NCBI GenBank assembly: GCA_943736015.1
Contig: OX031062.1
Location: 30,415,462-30,479,461, forward strand
Direction: 5' to 3'
From: Tridacna crocea
Taxonomy: Eukaryota > Mollusca > Bivalvia > Cardiida > Cardiidae
DNA length: 64,000 bases
Both the position numbers and the translations under genes were made by a program. The notes below the pieces were generated by a model. That model worked only from the letters and a program-made list of their open reading frames with translations. It was not told the origin of the DNA and made no database searches. This document shows positions 43,751-54,900 of the stretch, one piece after another. Within the stretch, counting starts at the first letter, position 1, and every line of letters starts with the position of its first letter.

Positions 43751-44019
43751 ACTTGGAAGGCAAGGCATTAATTTCCTGGTCAAAAAGGTGGTCAAATGAC
43801 AGATTAAAACATCATTCGCTCGTTGGTACGACATAAATCAGAATTGTCTCAGTAACTTTAGATTAAATGTCAAAGGATGTTGGCGGAGACAGTAATCAAG
43901 CCAGTGCAAACTGGGAACCCTAGACTAACAGCTCACAACATCACTGACTGATCTATCCGGGCTCAACAAGTCCAGGATGTGAAAGGTAACCCCTTTTTCT
44001 GTGACACATCTTACAGAAG

Positions 44020-44235
44020 AGTGTAACTTAAGTGTAACTTAAAATCGCTCCCAGTCTGCCATTTTGCATCGAATAGAAAAAAAAAAAAAAAAAGGTTTCG
44101 GCAGAATGGGTTATTGTACACATGTATAAAGTTTCACGAAATTCTGTCAAATGTATGAGACATTCGCCTGGACGGACAGGCAGAAGGATGGACAACGCTA
44201 AAACTATATCCCTCCGCCTTCGGTGGGTGATAATA
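44020..44235 (+). repeat. Dispersed repeat, copy related to 59085-59320
   Basis: CTTAAGTGTAACTTAAAATCG, GGCAGAATGGGTTATTG, ACACATGTATAAAGTTTCA and AAACTATATCCCTC(C/T)GCC(T) are shared in order by the two copies. Confidence 0.7.
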
Positions 44236-44292
44236 ATTTTAACAGCAATGCCCCAATGAACAAACTTCATGCAGATGACTTCAAGCAGATGT

Positions 44293-44521
44293 TTAACCCA
44301 TTACCACACAATCCCTACTTTTGACACCCTTGAGATAGGAGCCTTTAGAAAAGATTGTGGGAAAAGGAGAAAATGCTGGTAACCAGCATTTTCTCCTTTT
44401 CCCACAATCTTTTCTACCCTTCACAAGACAAATTTCAAATTTTCAGTCACTTTTATTTTGTTGTTTGCAAATGCTTTCAATTTGGACCAGTCTAAAATAT
44501 TGTTGTTTGGTTATGGGTTAA
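44293..44521 (+). mobile_element. TTAA MITE with covaried stem
   Basis: TTAACCCATTACC to GTTATGGGTTAA. AAAAGATTGTGGG pairs exactly with CCCACAATCTTTT, both arms differing from the family in the same pair. Confidence 0.92.
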
Positions 44522-44536
44522 ATTCATGATGAGCAA

Positions 44537-44731
44537 ATAATACTTGTACCACAGTCTGAGGTTTTAGAACCCTGGAGAGAAAGCTTTCAAAAACATTGTG
44601 GTAAATGAAGAAAATGCTGGATACCAGCATTTTCTCCTTTTGCCACAATGTATTCTGAGCTTTCAAAATGTATTCAAAGGTCTGTATTGCAAGGACTGTC
44701 AAAACATAGCATTGTTTGGTAAATGATTAAA
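44537..44731. mobile_element. TTAA MITE, chimeric or rearranged
   Basis: +-type left end (GTACCACAGTCTGAGG) and a good hairpin, but the right end (CTGTATTGCAAGGACTG to GGTAAATGATTAA) looks like a - terminal part. Confidence 0.6.
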
Positions 44732-44744
44732 GCTAACAATGCTA

Positions 44745-44843
44745 TCTTACCACATGATCCCGAGTAAGAAATCTTTTGAAAAAGTAACCAGCAATTTCTC
44801 TGTTGCCCACAGTTGTTAAAGAGATCTTGTGGTAAACAGTTAA
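44745..44843 (+). mobile_element. TTAA MITE, heavily shortened
   Basis: CTTACCACATGATCCC, GTAACCAGCAATTTCTC and a worn end GGTAAACAGTTAA. Confidence 0.5.
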
Positions 44844-45077
44844 TTCTTCAGCAGATAAGAAAACTTTAAACTTTTCCAAATTGAAAGCATAAAATAAATT
44901 GAATGTAGGTCAAATGATAAGATTTGTCTTAGATCGTATAGGAAACATTGTAGGAAAAGGAGAATTTACTGTGGGGGGGGGGGGGGGAAGAACAGCGTTC
45001 CCTTCTTTTTCCACAATATTTTCAAAAGTCTGCTCTCTCAGGATTATAAACCATGGGATTTTTCATAATGGATCAAA
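44840..45077 (-). mobile_element. TTAA MITE with G-run in the hairpin
   Basis: CTTTTCCAAATTGAAAGC, GGAAACATTGTAGGAAAAGG, then a run of ~15 G at 44973-44988 in place of the hairpin centre. Confidence 0.65.
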
Positions 45078-45082
45078 GAACA

Positions 45083-45310
45083 CTAACTCTTTACCAAACA
45101 ACAAAATTTTGGACTTGTCAAAATTGAAAGCATTTGCAGACGACAATATAAATGTGCATCAAAAATTGAAAATTGATCTGAAAAGAGTAAAAAACATTTT
45201 GGGAAAAGGAGAAAATGCTGGTTACCAGCATTTTCTCCTTTTCCGACAATGTTTTCAAAGGCTTTCTTTCTCAGGTCGTCAAAAGTTGGGTTTGTGTGGT
45301 AAAGAGTTAA
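45083..45310 (-). mobile_element. TTAA MITE 14 nt beyond the SLC35A2 stop codon
   Basis: CTAACTCTTTACC to GGTAAAGAGTTAA, centre GCTGGTTACCAGC. It will be in the transcribed 3'UTR of SLC35A2. Confidence 0.9.
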
Positions 45311-45324
45311 AGATATGTGATGTG

Positions 45325-45987
45325 CTATATAGCTCTAACTTTGCCATTTTCTGTCTCTGCTTTCTGAACTAAGGGAGGTGGGGGTATGAACTTCCCATAT
45401 AAATATATTGACATCATTACTAAAGCTGCTCCGATCACAAACTGAAAAGAAAGTTCAAAGTTGAAGAAATATACTGACACAACACACGATATTACTATAG
45501 CAAGTGATGTGGCAAAACCTTTTAAAATATTATCAGCATATTTAACAACGACGGCCACAAGTAAACCTCCGAGAGACTGTAGGGCTATTACCAACCACAC
45601 CAAAGGATCGTATCCGTGAAAAAATCCATCACTTGACACTTTGTCTCCTTCTTTTATGTACACTGTACCGAGCCCAATAACGGCTCCAAGAAAACCTAAT
45701 TGCACATTTCTTAGCCATACAGACTGCTTCGTCCCTTTTAAAATTTTCTCAAAGTATACGCCAGCGAATCCTGACATTAAACAGGACACTATGACAGCTA
45801 CTAAACCCAAAAGGGGGCGCTGTTCTACTTGAACACTGCTGTTTCCGGTATTTTCAGGTTGCATCTGAACTATCGAGATACCCGTAAAGAGAATGACTAG
45901 GGAGATCCATTGAACAATGGAGAGGCGCTTTCCAAGCATGATGACAGAGAATACTGCTGTGGTAAGGATCTTGAGCTGGTATGTCAC
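45325..45987 (-). CDS. SLC35A2: SLC35A2 exon 4 (last), with stop
   Basis: The acceptor read on the - strand is CTTCTTTTTCAG, and the exon opens [11 protein letters not shown] (residue 143, phase 0). It encodes residues 143-362 and a TAG stop. Confidence 0.95.
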   Translation of the reverse strand: MTYQLKILTTAVFSVIMLGKRLSIVQWISLVILFTGISIVQMQPENTGNSSVQVEQRPLLGLVAVIVSCLMSGFAGVYFEKILKGTKQSVWLRNVQLGFLGAVIGLGTVYIKEGDKVSSDGFFHGYDPLVWLVIALQSLGGLLVAVVVKYADNILKGFATSLAIVISCVVSVYFFNFELSFQFVIGAALVMMSIYLYGKFIPPPPLVQKAETENGKVRAI

Positions 45988-48900
45988 CTGAAAAAGAAGC
46001 AAAGCAATCCGTTAACCAAACGATCCTGGGGAAAAAAGTCTTTTGAAAACATTAGTAACCAACATTTTCTCTTTTCCCACTAGGTTTTCTATCTATTCAT
46101 AGATAAATTCCATCATTTGGTCCACATTACAATTGTCGCCTGCAAAGGCTTTGACTTTTGACAAGTAAAAAAAACTTGTTGTTTAGTAAAGTGTTTTCAG
46201 AAAACAAAATTTTAGTCTCATTTGTATTGAATGATTGTTTGACGTTTAACCCTTTAATCACACAATCCCAACTTTTGACAACCCTGAGAAAGAAAGCCTT
46301 TGAAAAAACTGTAAAAAAAGGAGAAAATGCTGGTAACCAGCATTTTCTCCTTTCCCCACAATGTTTTCTACCCTTTCCACATCTTATTTCAATTTTTGAT
46401 TCATATTTAGTTTGTCGTCTGCAAATGCTTTCAATTTGGACTAGTCCAAAATTTTGTCGTTTGGGAAAGACTTACCACCATTTTCAACATCATTTCACTT
46501 ATATCATGGTGGCGAGTGGCCATATATCCATGTTTTCCTACACTTTGTTTTACCAGGACTTCGGTTGTCAAAAACTGCTTTACCACATAACCATTATTGA
46601 AGCAATGATCAGGGCCATTCAGGACAGAAACAAATATACATGAATCCTTTTGCAATGAGTATTATAACTCCTTGGAAAGAATGATATTGTCTCTGAGCTC
46701 TGAATTCATACCAGCAACATCCTGCTCTCAAGACTTGTACACTATTGAATTATGGTATGATTCTTTAGAGAATTCCTTGACTATACATGTATTGCAGTAC
46801 ATGTAATTTCTGAATTATCTTGTTAAAACCTGTAACAAACAATACCTGATTTTCATAACCCTGGAAAAGATAGCTTTTCAAAACTGTTGTGGGAAAAGGA
46901 GAAAATGTGGGTAACCAGCATTTTCTCCTTTTCCTACAACATTTTCTAGTTCTACCCTTCCTATGACAAATTTCATAAACATCCCCACCAGGGCTAGCCT
47001 CTCATTCAAACTGAAAGCATTTTCAGATGATGATTAAAGGAAAACTACTCATGATGTGTAATACTTTTGTTTTTGTCATACAATAAAATTATATTGTTTA
47101 CAAGTTTTAACAACAAAACAAACTTCTTGATGTTCATCCAAATTTTAAAGGTTGCATTTCAAATTTGCTGGGCACATAATAAAACCCTTTGCTAAGAAAT
47201 TCCATTATGACCCTATGGTAATAAATCTTTAAAAGCATTATGGGGATAGGTGAAAATGCTGGTATTAACCAGCACTTTATCCTTTTTCTCACAATATTTT
47301 TGACTTTTTTGAAGAAAAATCCTATCATCCAAGCTAAATAATAATGTTTTCATTTTCAAGTGCTTTCAATCTGAACAAGTCTAAAATTTTCCAGTCTAGC
47401 ACAGAGTTAACAAGAGCTTGCAGTGAATGTAACTTAAATACCCCGCCAGCGCTTCCATTTTCTACACAGATGGACACACAGACAGACACACAGCATTTTC
47501 TCCTTTTCCCACAGCATTTTCTACCCTTCTAGAGGCAAATTTCATGAATTGAGACACTTTTAATTTGTCGTCTGGAAATGCCTTCAATAAGGACTAGTCT
47601 TATACTTTGTCCTTTAATTGGTAAAGCCTTAAATATATTTGACCCTTTCTTACTTAACCCTTTACCAAACAACAAAGTTTTGGACCTGTCAAAATTGAAA
47701 GCTTTTGCAGACGACTAAATCAATGCAACTCAAAAAATTGAGAACTGGATTTGGGAAGGGTAGAAAACATTGTGGGAAAAGGAGAAAATGCTGATTATCA
47801 GCATTTTCTCCTTTTCCTACAATGTTTTCAAAAGCTTTTTTTTCTCCACAGTGGTTAAAAGTTGGGATTGTGTGGTAAAGAGTTAACCCCAATATTTAAC
47901 AACCTTGAGGAAGAAGTCTTTAAAAAGTATAGTAGATAAGAACAAAATGATAGTTACCAGCTTTTTCTCCTTTTCCCACAACAGAAAATTTCATTCTTTT
48001 GATTCACATTTTATTTGCCATTCTGCAAAACTTTCATGCTTTCAGTTTGGCTAAGCCTAATATTTTGTCATTTGGCAAATAGATAAGGGTTACCTGAAAA
48101 CTTGTTAATAAGCCTTTCCCAAACGTCAAATTTTAAACTCTTCCAAGCTCAAAGAGTTTGCAGACAACAATTTCAAATTTGATAAAAATGGCAGAAAGTT
48201 CTTCAAATGGGAAGAAAACACTGTGGAAAAAGGAGAAATTGCTCGTTACGAGCAATTTCTCCTTTTCCCACAGTGTTTTAAAAGACTTGTACTGCAGACA
48301 CATAAAAACAAGGGCTTGTTTGGGAAAGGGTTAGTAGCCTGATTACCTGAAATGTTGCTGCATCCAAGTTTGACAGCGCAACATAGAGAAGATTATTTTG
48401 TAGTGTATACACCAATGAGGGAATGGATACTTTTAGACAATCACCTGAAAATAAATGAGATAAAGATGTTGGAATGTTTACTCCTTACTGGACACCTAAA
48501 ATCATCTAAGCTAAAGACACGGATAGTCTTTAAATTCAGACTTGTACCATAGGCCACTGAAGTTCTGTTGGTCTATCACAGCACATTAATTATGGTTTGA
48601 TCATCAGACATTACTAATGAAAATAGCACACTGGCCCATCACCTCTATATCATTTACTACATTATCTCCTGTTAGATGGCACTCAAAAAATATACATCTA
48701 ATTTGGGTATTATGTTTACAGACGTTTACTAATTTTTCAAAACAACAACGGTTACATTGAATTTCAAAATGAAATAAATGTTTACTCAATAAAACTCTTC
48801 CTGATGCTTTCAATTCAGCTATGATCAGCTGGCATTAACCTATGCAGCAGCCATTTATTGAAACAGCCCCCGCATGCTTGGGTAACAGGCTATAGCTTTG

Positions 48901-51900
48901 GTATAAGCCCTATCTTTCCCAGGTATTGGGGGATAGGTGATGCGCCATAGAAGACAAATCGAATCTTTGATGAATATGACTTGCGCAGACACTGTAATTT
49001 ACTAGTGAAATAGCACAATATACTGTATACAATATAGAGACAATGCACATTAGTGCTACTTTTAGCAACAGTGTATGATGCTATGAAAATTTGAGTGCTT
49101 ATCAGAATAACTGAGCTTGGAAGAGTGTGCTTAACCCATTACCACTCAATCCCTACTTTTGACGCCCCTGAGAAAGAAGCCTTTTGAAAACCCTGTGGGA
49201 AAAGGAGAAAATGCTGGTAACCACCATTTTCTCCTTTTCCCACAGTGTTTTCTACCCTTCCCAGAACAAATTTCAATTTTTCAGTCACTTTTATTTTGTC
49301 GTCTGCAAACGCTTTCAATTTGGACCAGTCTAAATTTTTCTCGTGTGGTAATGGGTTATACAAAACAGATGGGGTAGTTGGTGAATAGGTTTTAAGTGCT
49401 TTAAAGGTGGCCCTTCAGAATTTGGGACGAAAATTTTACAAAAATACAAAAATATCATCCTTATACTCCCAAAACCTTATAATCGTCATTCATAAAATCC
49501 CAGTAGTCAAAAACCATCCGACAACATGAGAAATTAGAGATTTACTACGGCTAAGGTCAACATCGATGGGAAACATGTTCTATTTTTACATGAACAACTC
49601 GCTCATTTACATACTGGAAATACACAGATGAAGCTTCAAACATAGCGTACGAAGAAGATATTATGAAAAATAATTACACGTTTGTTATGTAATGGAATTT
49701 AAGCGTCATTACTCACGTGCCAGTCACTTAACAATCCCACAATGCATTTTTTTTATTTTGGGCGCAAAATCTAAAACTACGGTAGCTTAAGAGGCTACAT
49801 AGCCTTTTAAGGGAATACCATCAAAAAAAAAATTGGGGGGTAATTTTATGATTCTTAATTATTGATGATTTGTATTGTTTTTTCATATAAATTTCAGTGA
49901 TAAATATATTTTTTGATTTGGTGTGATGTGAAAATTCTAAGTACCCACCTTTAAGTTAAGTTAAAAGAAATGTGCTGTTAATCCATTTGTTCCAGAAAGG
50001 ATAGACAACACTGTGGAAAAAGGAAAAAAATAATTGTCACCGGCATTTTTTTGATTTCACTCCATGTTTCCAAGTGCTTAAAATCCACTTTCCCTCTCAG
50101 GGTTGTTAAACTTGGGCCATGGACCAGTAGCCTATTAAAGAGTCCACGTTATGCATTAATAAAATGTCATGTATACCAAGATAAAATCCACTGAAATTCT
50201 GTTACAAAAAAAATCATATAACACTACTTTAATCTTCCAACCAATAAGAAGTCATAACAGGTAACAGTTTAACCTGTTTCCAAACAATCCCTGGTTTTTA
50301 GGACCCTGATGTGGAAGCTTTCAGAAAGCATTGTGGGAAAAGGAGAAAATGCTGGTAACCAGCATTTTCTCCTGTTTCCACCATGTTTTCTACCCTTCAC
50401 AAAACAAAAAATTTTCAGTCACTTTTATCTTTTTGTCTGTAAATGCTTTCGAATTGGACAAACCTAAAATGTTTCTTTGGTAATGAGTTAAAGAGAGATA
50501 TTCTTACCTGGCTGAAGGACTATATTTTCATGAAGATGTTTGATGAAACGTCTTATTGATCCCATTTGATAAAAAATAATCCCTAGGGACGAGGTGCATT
50601 TCACGATTTCTGACATGACAACTGCTGTGGTAGCCATGAACATCGGTACGTCCCTTGTGCGGACATACCGCATGACCAGTATAACCATGGCATTCTGTGC
50701 CGTCAACAAAACTAGACTGACATACTTCAGCACAGACGGAGTTCCTCCTGAAATAATGTAACAATGCACTTATTAACCTTTTCCCAAACAACCCAATGTG
50801 CTGGTAACCAGCATTTTCTCCTTTGCCCAAAATCTTTTCAACCCTTTAACCCATTACCACACAATCCCTACTTTTGACGACCCTAAGAAAAAAGCCTGTG
50901 GGAAATGGAGAAATGCTTTTCCCACAATGTTTTCTACCCTTCACAAAACAAATTTCAAATTTTGAGTCACATTTATTTTGTCGTCTGCAAATGCTTTCAA
51001 TTTGGAGATGCCTAAAATATTGTCGTATGGTAATGAGTTATGAAAAGAATTTGGTTATTTGAACAACATTTCATTTGTTGTCTGCATATGCTTTCAATGT
51101 CCCACAAGTGCAACATTTGTCCTTTGGTAGAATAAAACCTTTTACTTCAACGAAGTTTAAGACTGATACATATTGAATAATTCATCGATGAGAAATTAAA
51201 CATGGCTAAAATATGGCTTTTATCTCTGAAAGGGAAGAAAACACTGGAAAAAAAGATTATGCTTGTCATAGGCCCTCATAGCATGACTGAAATAATCTGA
51301 AAATGTTGTTAACCCATATAGTACCTTTAACCCTTTACCAAACAATCGCAATTATAAACACCTCTGTGAAAAAAGCCTTTTGAAAACATTGTGAGAAAAG
51401 GAGAAAATGCTGGTAACCAGCATTTTCTCCTTTTCCCACAATGTTTTCTTCCCTTCCTGAAACAAGTTCAGTAAACAAATTTTAATTCTTTGGTCATATT
51501 TATTTTTTTGTCTACAAAATGCTTTCAATTTGGATCAACCTGAAATTTTGTCGTTTGGTACAGAGTTAACAACTACACTTGTCTTTGCAGCCACTGTAGA
51601 TCAAGATCAAACTGCGCAAAACAGGTAGTCTGATCTTTGATCTACAAGCTGAGACATTCATGAAAAAAACAACCATGATAATAAAGTATTTAGATCTTAT
51701 TTTTACACTGAAAAGATTCCATAAACCTGGCATTACCAGAGTAAACCCTTTCCCACAAATTTTTTCAAAATGTTATCTTGCTTCTTCTTAATCCAAATCT
51801 TATCCTTATGAAAACCTGTAATTTATTATCTATATCATGTATTATTAATTAACTATTGGATATATAGAAGTTATACATGGAAACCGGTCCATGCGATACC

Positions 51901-54900
51901 AGTCACATTTCTGATTTCGTATAGTACACAGGTCGTGACCCCGGCTTAATACGACTTGACCTCCGATCAATACAGTTGACCTCGTATCAATATTGATGAC
52001 CCGCGACAAATACAGAAATCCTTGAACGTGATTGATCAAAAGTTCAGTGGTGTGAGCGTCTGCGCTTACTTTTAGCCAATCAGGTTCAAGAAGGCGGCAA
52101 AGTAAACGTAACCCAAAAATTGATATTTGTTTCCAGCAGTGTAGAAAACATTGTGGGAAAAAGGAGAAAATGCCGGTTACCAGCATTTTCTCCTTTTCTC
52201 ACAATGTTTTCAGAAGCCTTCTTTTTCAGGGTTGTAAAAACCAGAGATTGTTTGGTAAAGTGTTAATTAATAAAATTGTCATTAATCAAGTGATTTCGTA
52301 TTGGCCCAGTTACAGGTCCTCGATCAGCCTTATTGGCCCTCGGCCTCAGGCCAATACGGCTGACCTCGGACCTGTAACTGGGCCAATACGAAATCACTTG
52401 ATTAATAACATTATAATACTGCATTGTCTTCAATGGATAAAACATTTATAATGAGCAAACCGCTCCACAAAGAATCAACAAAATTGATTGATTGATTGAT
52501 TAATTGATTGATTGAAATATTGATTGATTGACTGGTGTTATTCACAAATTTCAACATTACATCAGTCTCATCACAGTCACTTCACTTATTCATATATATT
52601 TGTCTTGGGTTTTACCAGAGCTATGATCCAAGCTCCAGTAGCTCAGACTGTAGTTTGCAGGAATTGAGAATAGGGGGGGGGTCGATGGTTCGATCCCTAG
52701 TTTGACCAATTTCTTTCAGAGGATTGATGATAGTCCTAGCAACAAGATTAGTTCCTCTCCCAGTGACCATTGTTTTGAAGATGGTTATGTGTGAAAGCAG
52801 CCAGTGGCTAGGAAAGAAAATTGTGTGAGTGCTGGTAAAAGAGGCTCCAGAGAAGCATGGATACTGGTGCACTGGCTGCCACAATATATACGAAATAATG
52901 TTGAAAACACCATTAAATTCTATAAGATCAATCAACCATAGCTTTAAAATGTCTTGTTGAAGGACACACCCATGTCAAGCCCAGTACTACACTCTTTACA
53001 AGATGAGGTAATTTTGGTTGGCTAAAATTGAAAGAATTTGCAGACAATAAAATTAGTGGCCAAAAAAGCGGGTTTTTTTTATCTGTTAGTGAAAAAAACA
53101 CTGTGGAAAAAGGAGAAAATGCTCGTTATGAGCATTTTCTCCTTTTTCCACAGTGTTTTCAAACACTTTCAACCTCAGAGCTTTAAAAGCCATGGCTTAT
53201 CTGGGTAAGGATTAAAGTAAGGCTTGAACTTAGTGCCTTCATGTTACAAAGTCCTACACTACACCACTGAGCCAACCAAGGACCAGAATCAGCAAAACTC
53301 GTAAGTTTATTTACAGCAACATTGTTGAAAACAGTTGGATATCTCGACACATATTGTAAACATTATTTAGATAATTACAAGTCTAAGATTTTGAAGTTTT
53401 CCCAGGCCTGTTTGGCGATTTCAATTTTTGCCTTGACCCAAATCTTACATAGATAAGGCACAGACATTTTGTTCCACAGTTTACTGCTGGGAATTTTCAC
53501 TTGTTTTCAGCCCTCTTAACCCATTACCACACAATCCCTACTTTTGATGCCCCTGAGAAAGAAGCCTTTTGAAAACACTGTGGGAAAAGGAGAAAATGGT
53601 GGTAACCAGCATTTTCTCCTTTTTCCACAGTGTTTTCTGTTCTTCCTAGAACAAATTTCTATTTTTCAGTCACCTATATTTTGTCGTATGCAAATGCTTT
53701 GAATTTGGACCAGTCTAAAATTTTCTCGTGTGGTAAAGAGTTAACTGTAAACTCATTAGCACACGACAATATTTCTGACCAGTCTAAATTCAAAGCATGT
53801 GGAGACGACAAAATAATCCGAAAATCTATTTTGCACAAAAAATCTATTTTTGTTTTTTTTGGAGAAGAGGACAAAATATTGTGGAAAAAGGAGAAAATGT
53901 TGGTTACCACAATGTTTTTTATATTGTGGCAGCCAGTGCCCCTTTTTTCATCATTGTTAAAAGTAAGGATTATGTGGTGAGGAGTTAACCCTTTACTCCA
54001 TAGATACTCATTTCTACACATTACTTGAAGGAGCCTGTGGAAAACATTGAGGCAAAAGGTGAAATTGCTCGTGACGAGCAATTTCACCTTTTGTCACAAT
54101 GTTTTCTATGCTATCAAAAGGTGTCATATACACATAAGAAACGGCTTCATCCTTGTTGTTATTTAGGTTCAATTAGAGATACCATAGAAATGCCTTATGG
54201 GGTAAAGGGTTAAGTCTTTAGCACACGATGTCGACTTTTAGCAGCCCTGAAAAAGAAGTTCTTGAAAACATTGTAGGAAAAAGAGAAAATGCTGGTAAAA
54301 AACATTTTCTCATTTTCTCACAATGTTTTCTACCATAATCAAACAAACATTGCATCTCTGAGCCACACTGATATTGTTGTCTGCAAATGCTTTCTTTTTG
54401 GACTAGTCTAAACTTTTGTCGTCTTGTAAAGGTTTAATCAAACACACATTAACCCTTTGCCACACAATGACAACTTTCGACGACCCTGAGGTAGAAGCCT
54501 TTTGAAAACATTGTGGGATAAGGAGAAAATGCTGGTAACCAGCATTTTCTCCTTTTCCCACAAAGTTTTCTACCTTCCCAAATCAAATATCGGTTTACAG
54601 TCACATTTATTTTGTCGTCTGCAAATGCTTTCACTTTGGACCAGTCTATAACTTTATCGTTTGGTGAACAGTTGAGACTTGTCCATACTGAAAGTGTTTT
54701 GCAGACTTTGTAGACAGTTCTGACAACTACTGTAATTACAGTATACATGTAAATATCTGTGTACTGAAAAATTGCCAAATTATAGATTACGGATATTTAG
54801 AATCCGGAAAAGTTTGTGAATTCTTTAGACACTCCTTATTCGTTGGTACAACACTTGATCAGGAAAGCTTTGCGAATTGTTCAAGTTTGCAAAAATTTCC

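Noticed and set aside
45641-45832. 63-codon + strand frame
   Set aside because: Antisense shadow of SLC35A2 exon 4.
48352-48552. 66-codon + strand frame
   Set aside because: Antisense to SLC35A2 exon 3 and its flanks; the - strand reading is the conserved one.
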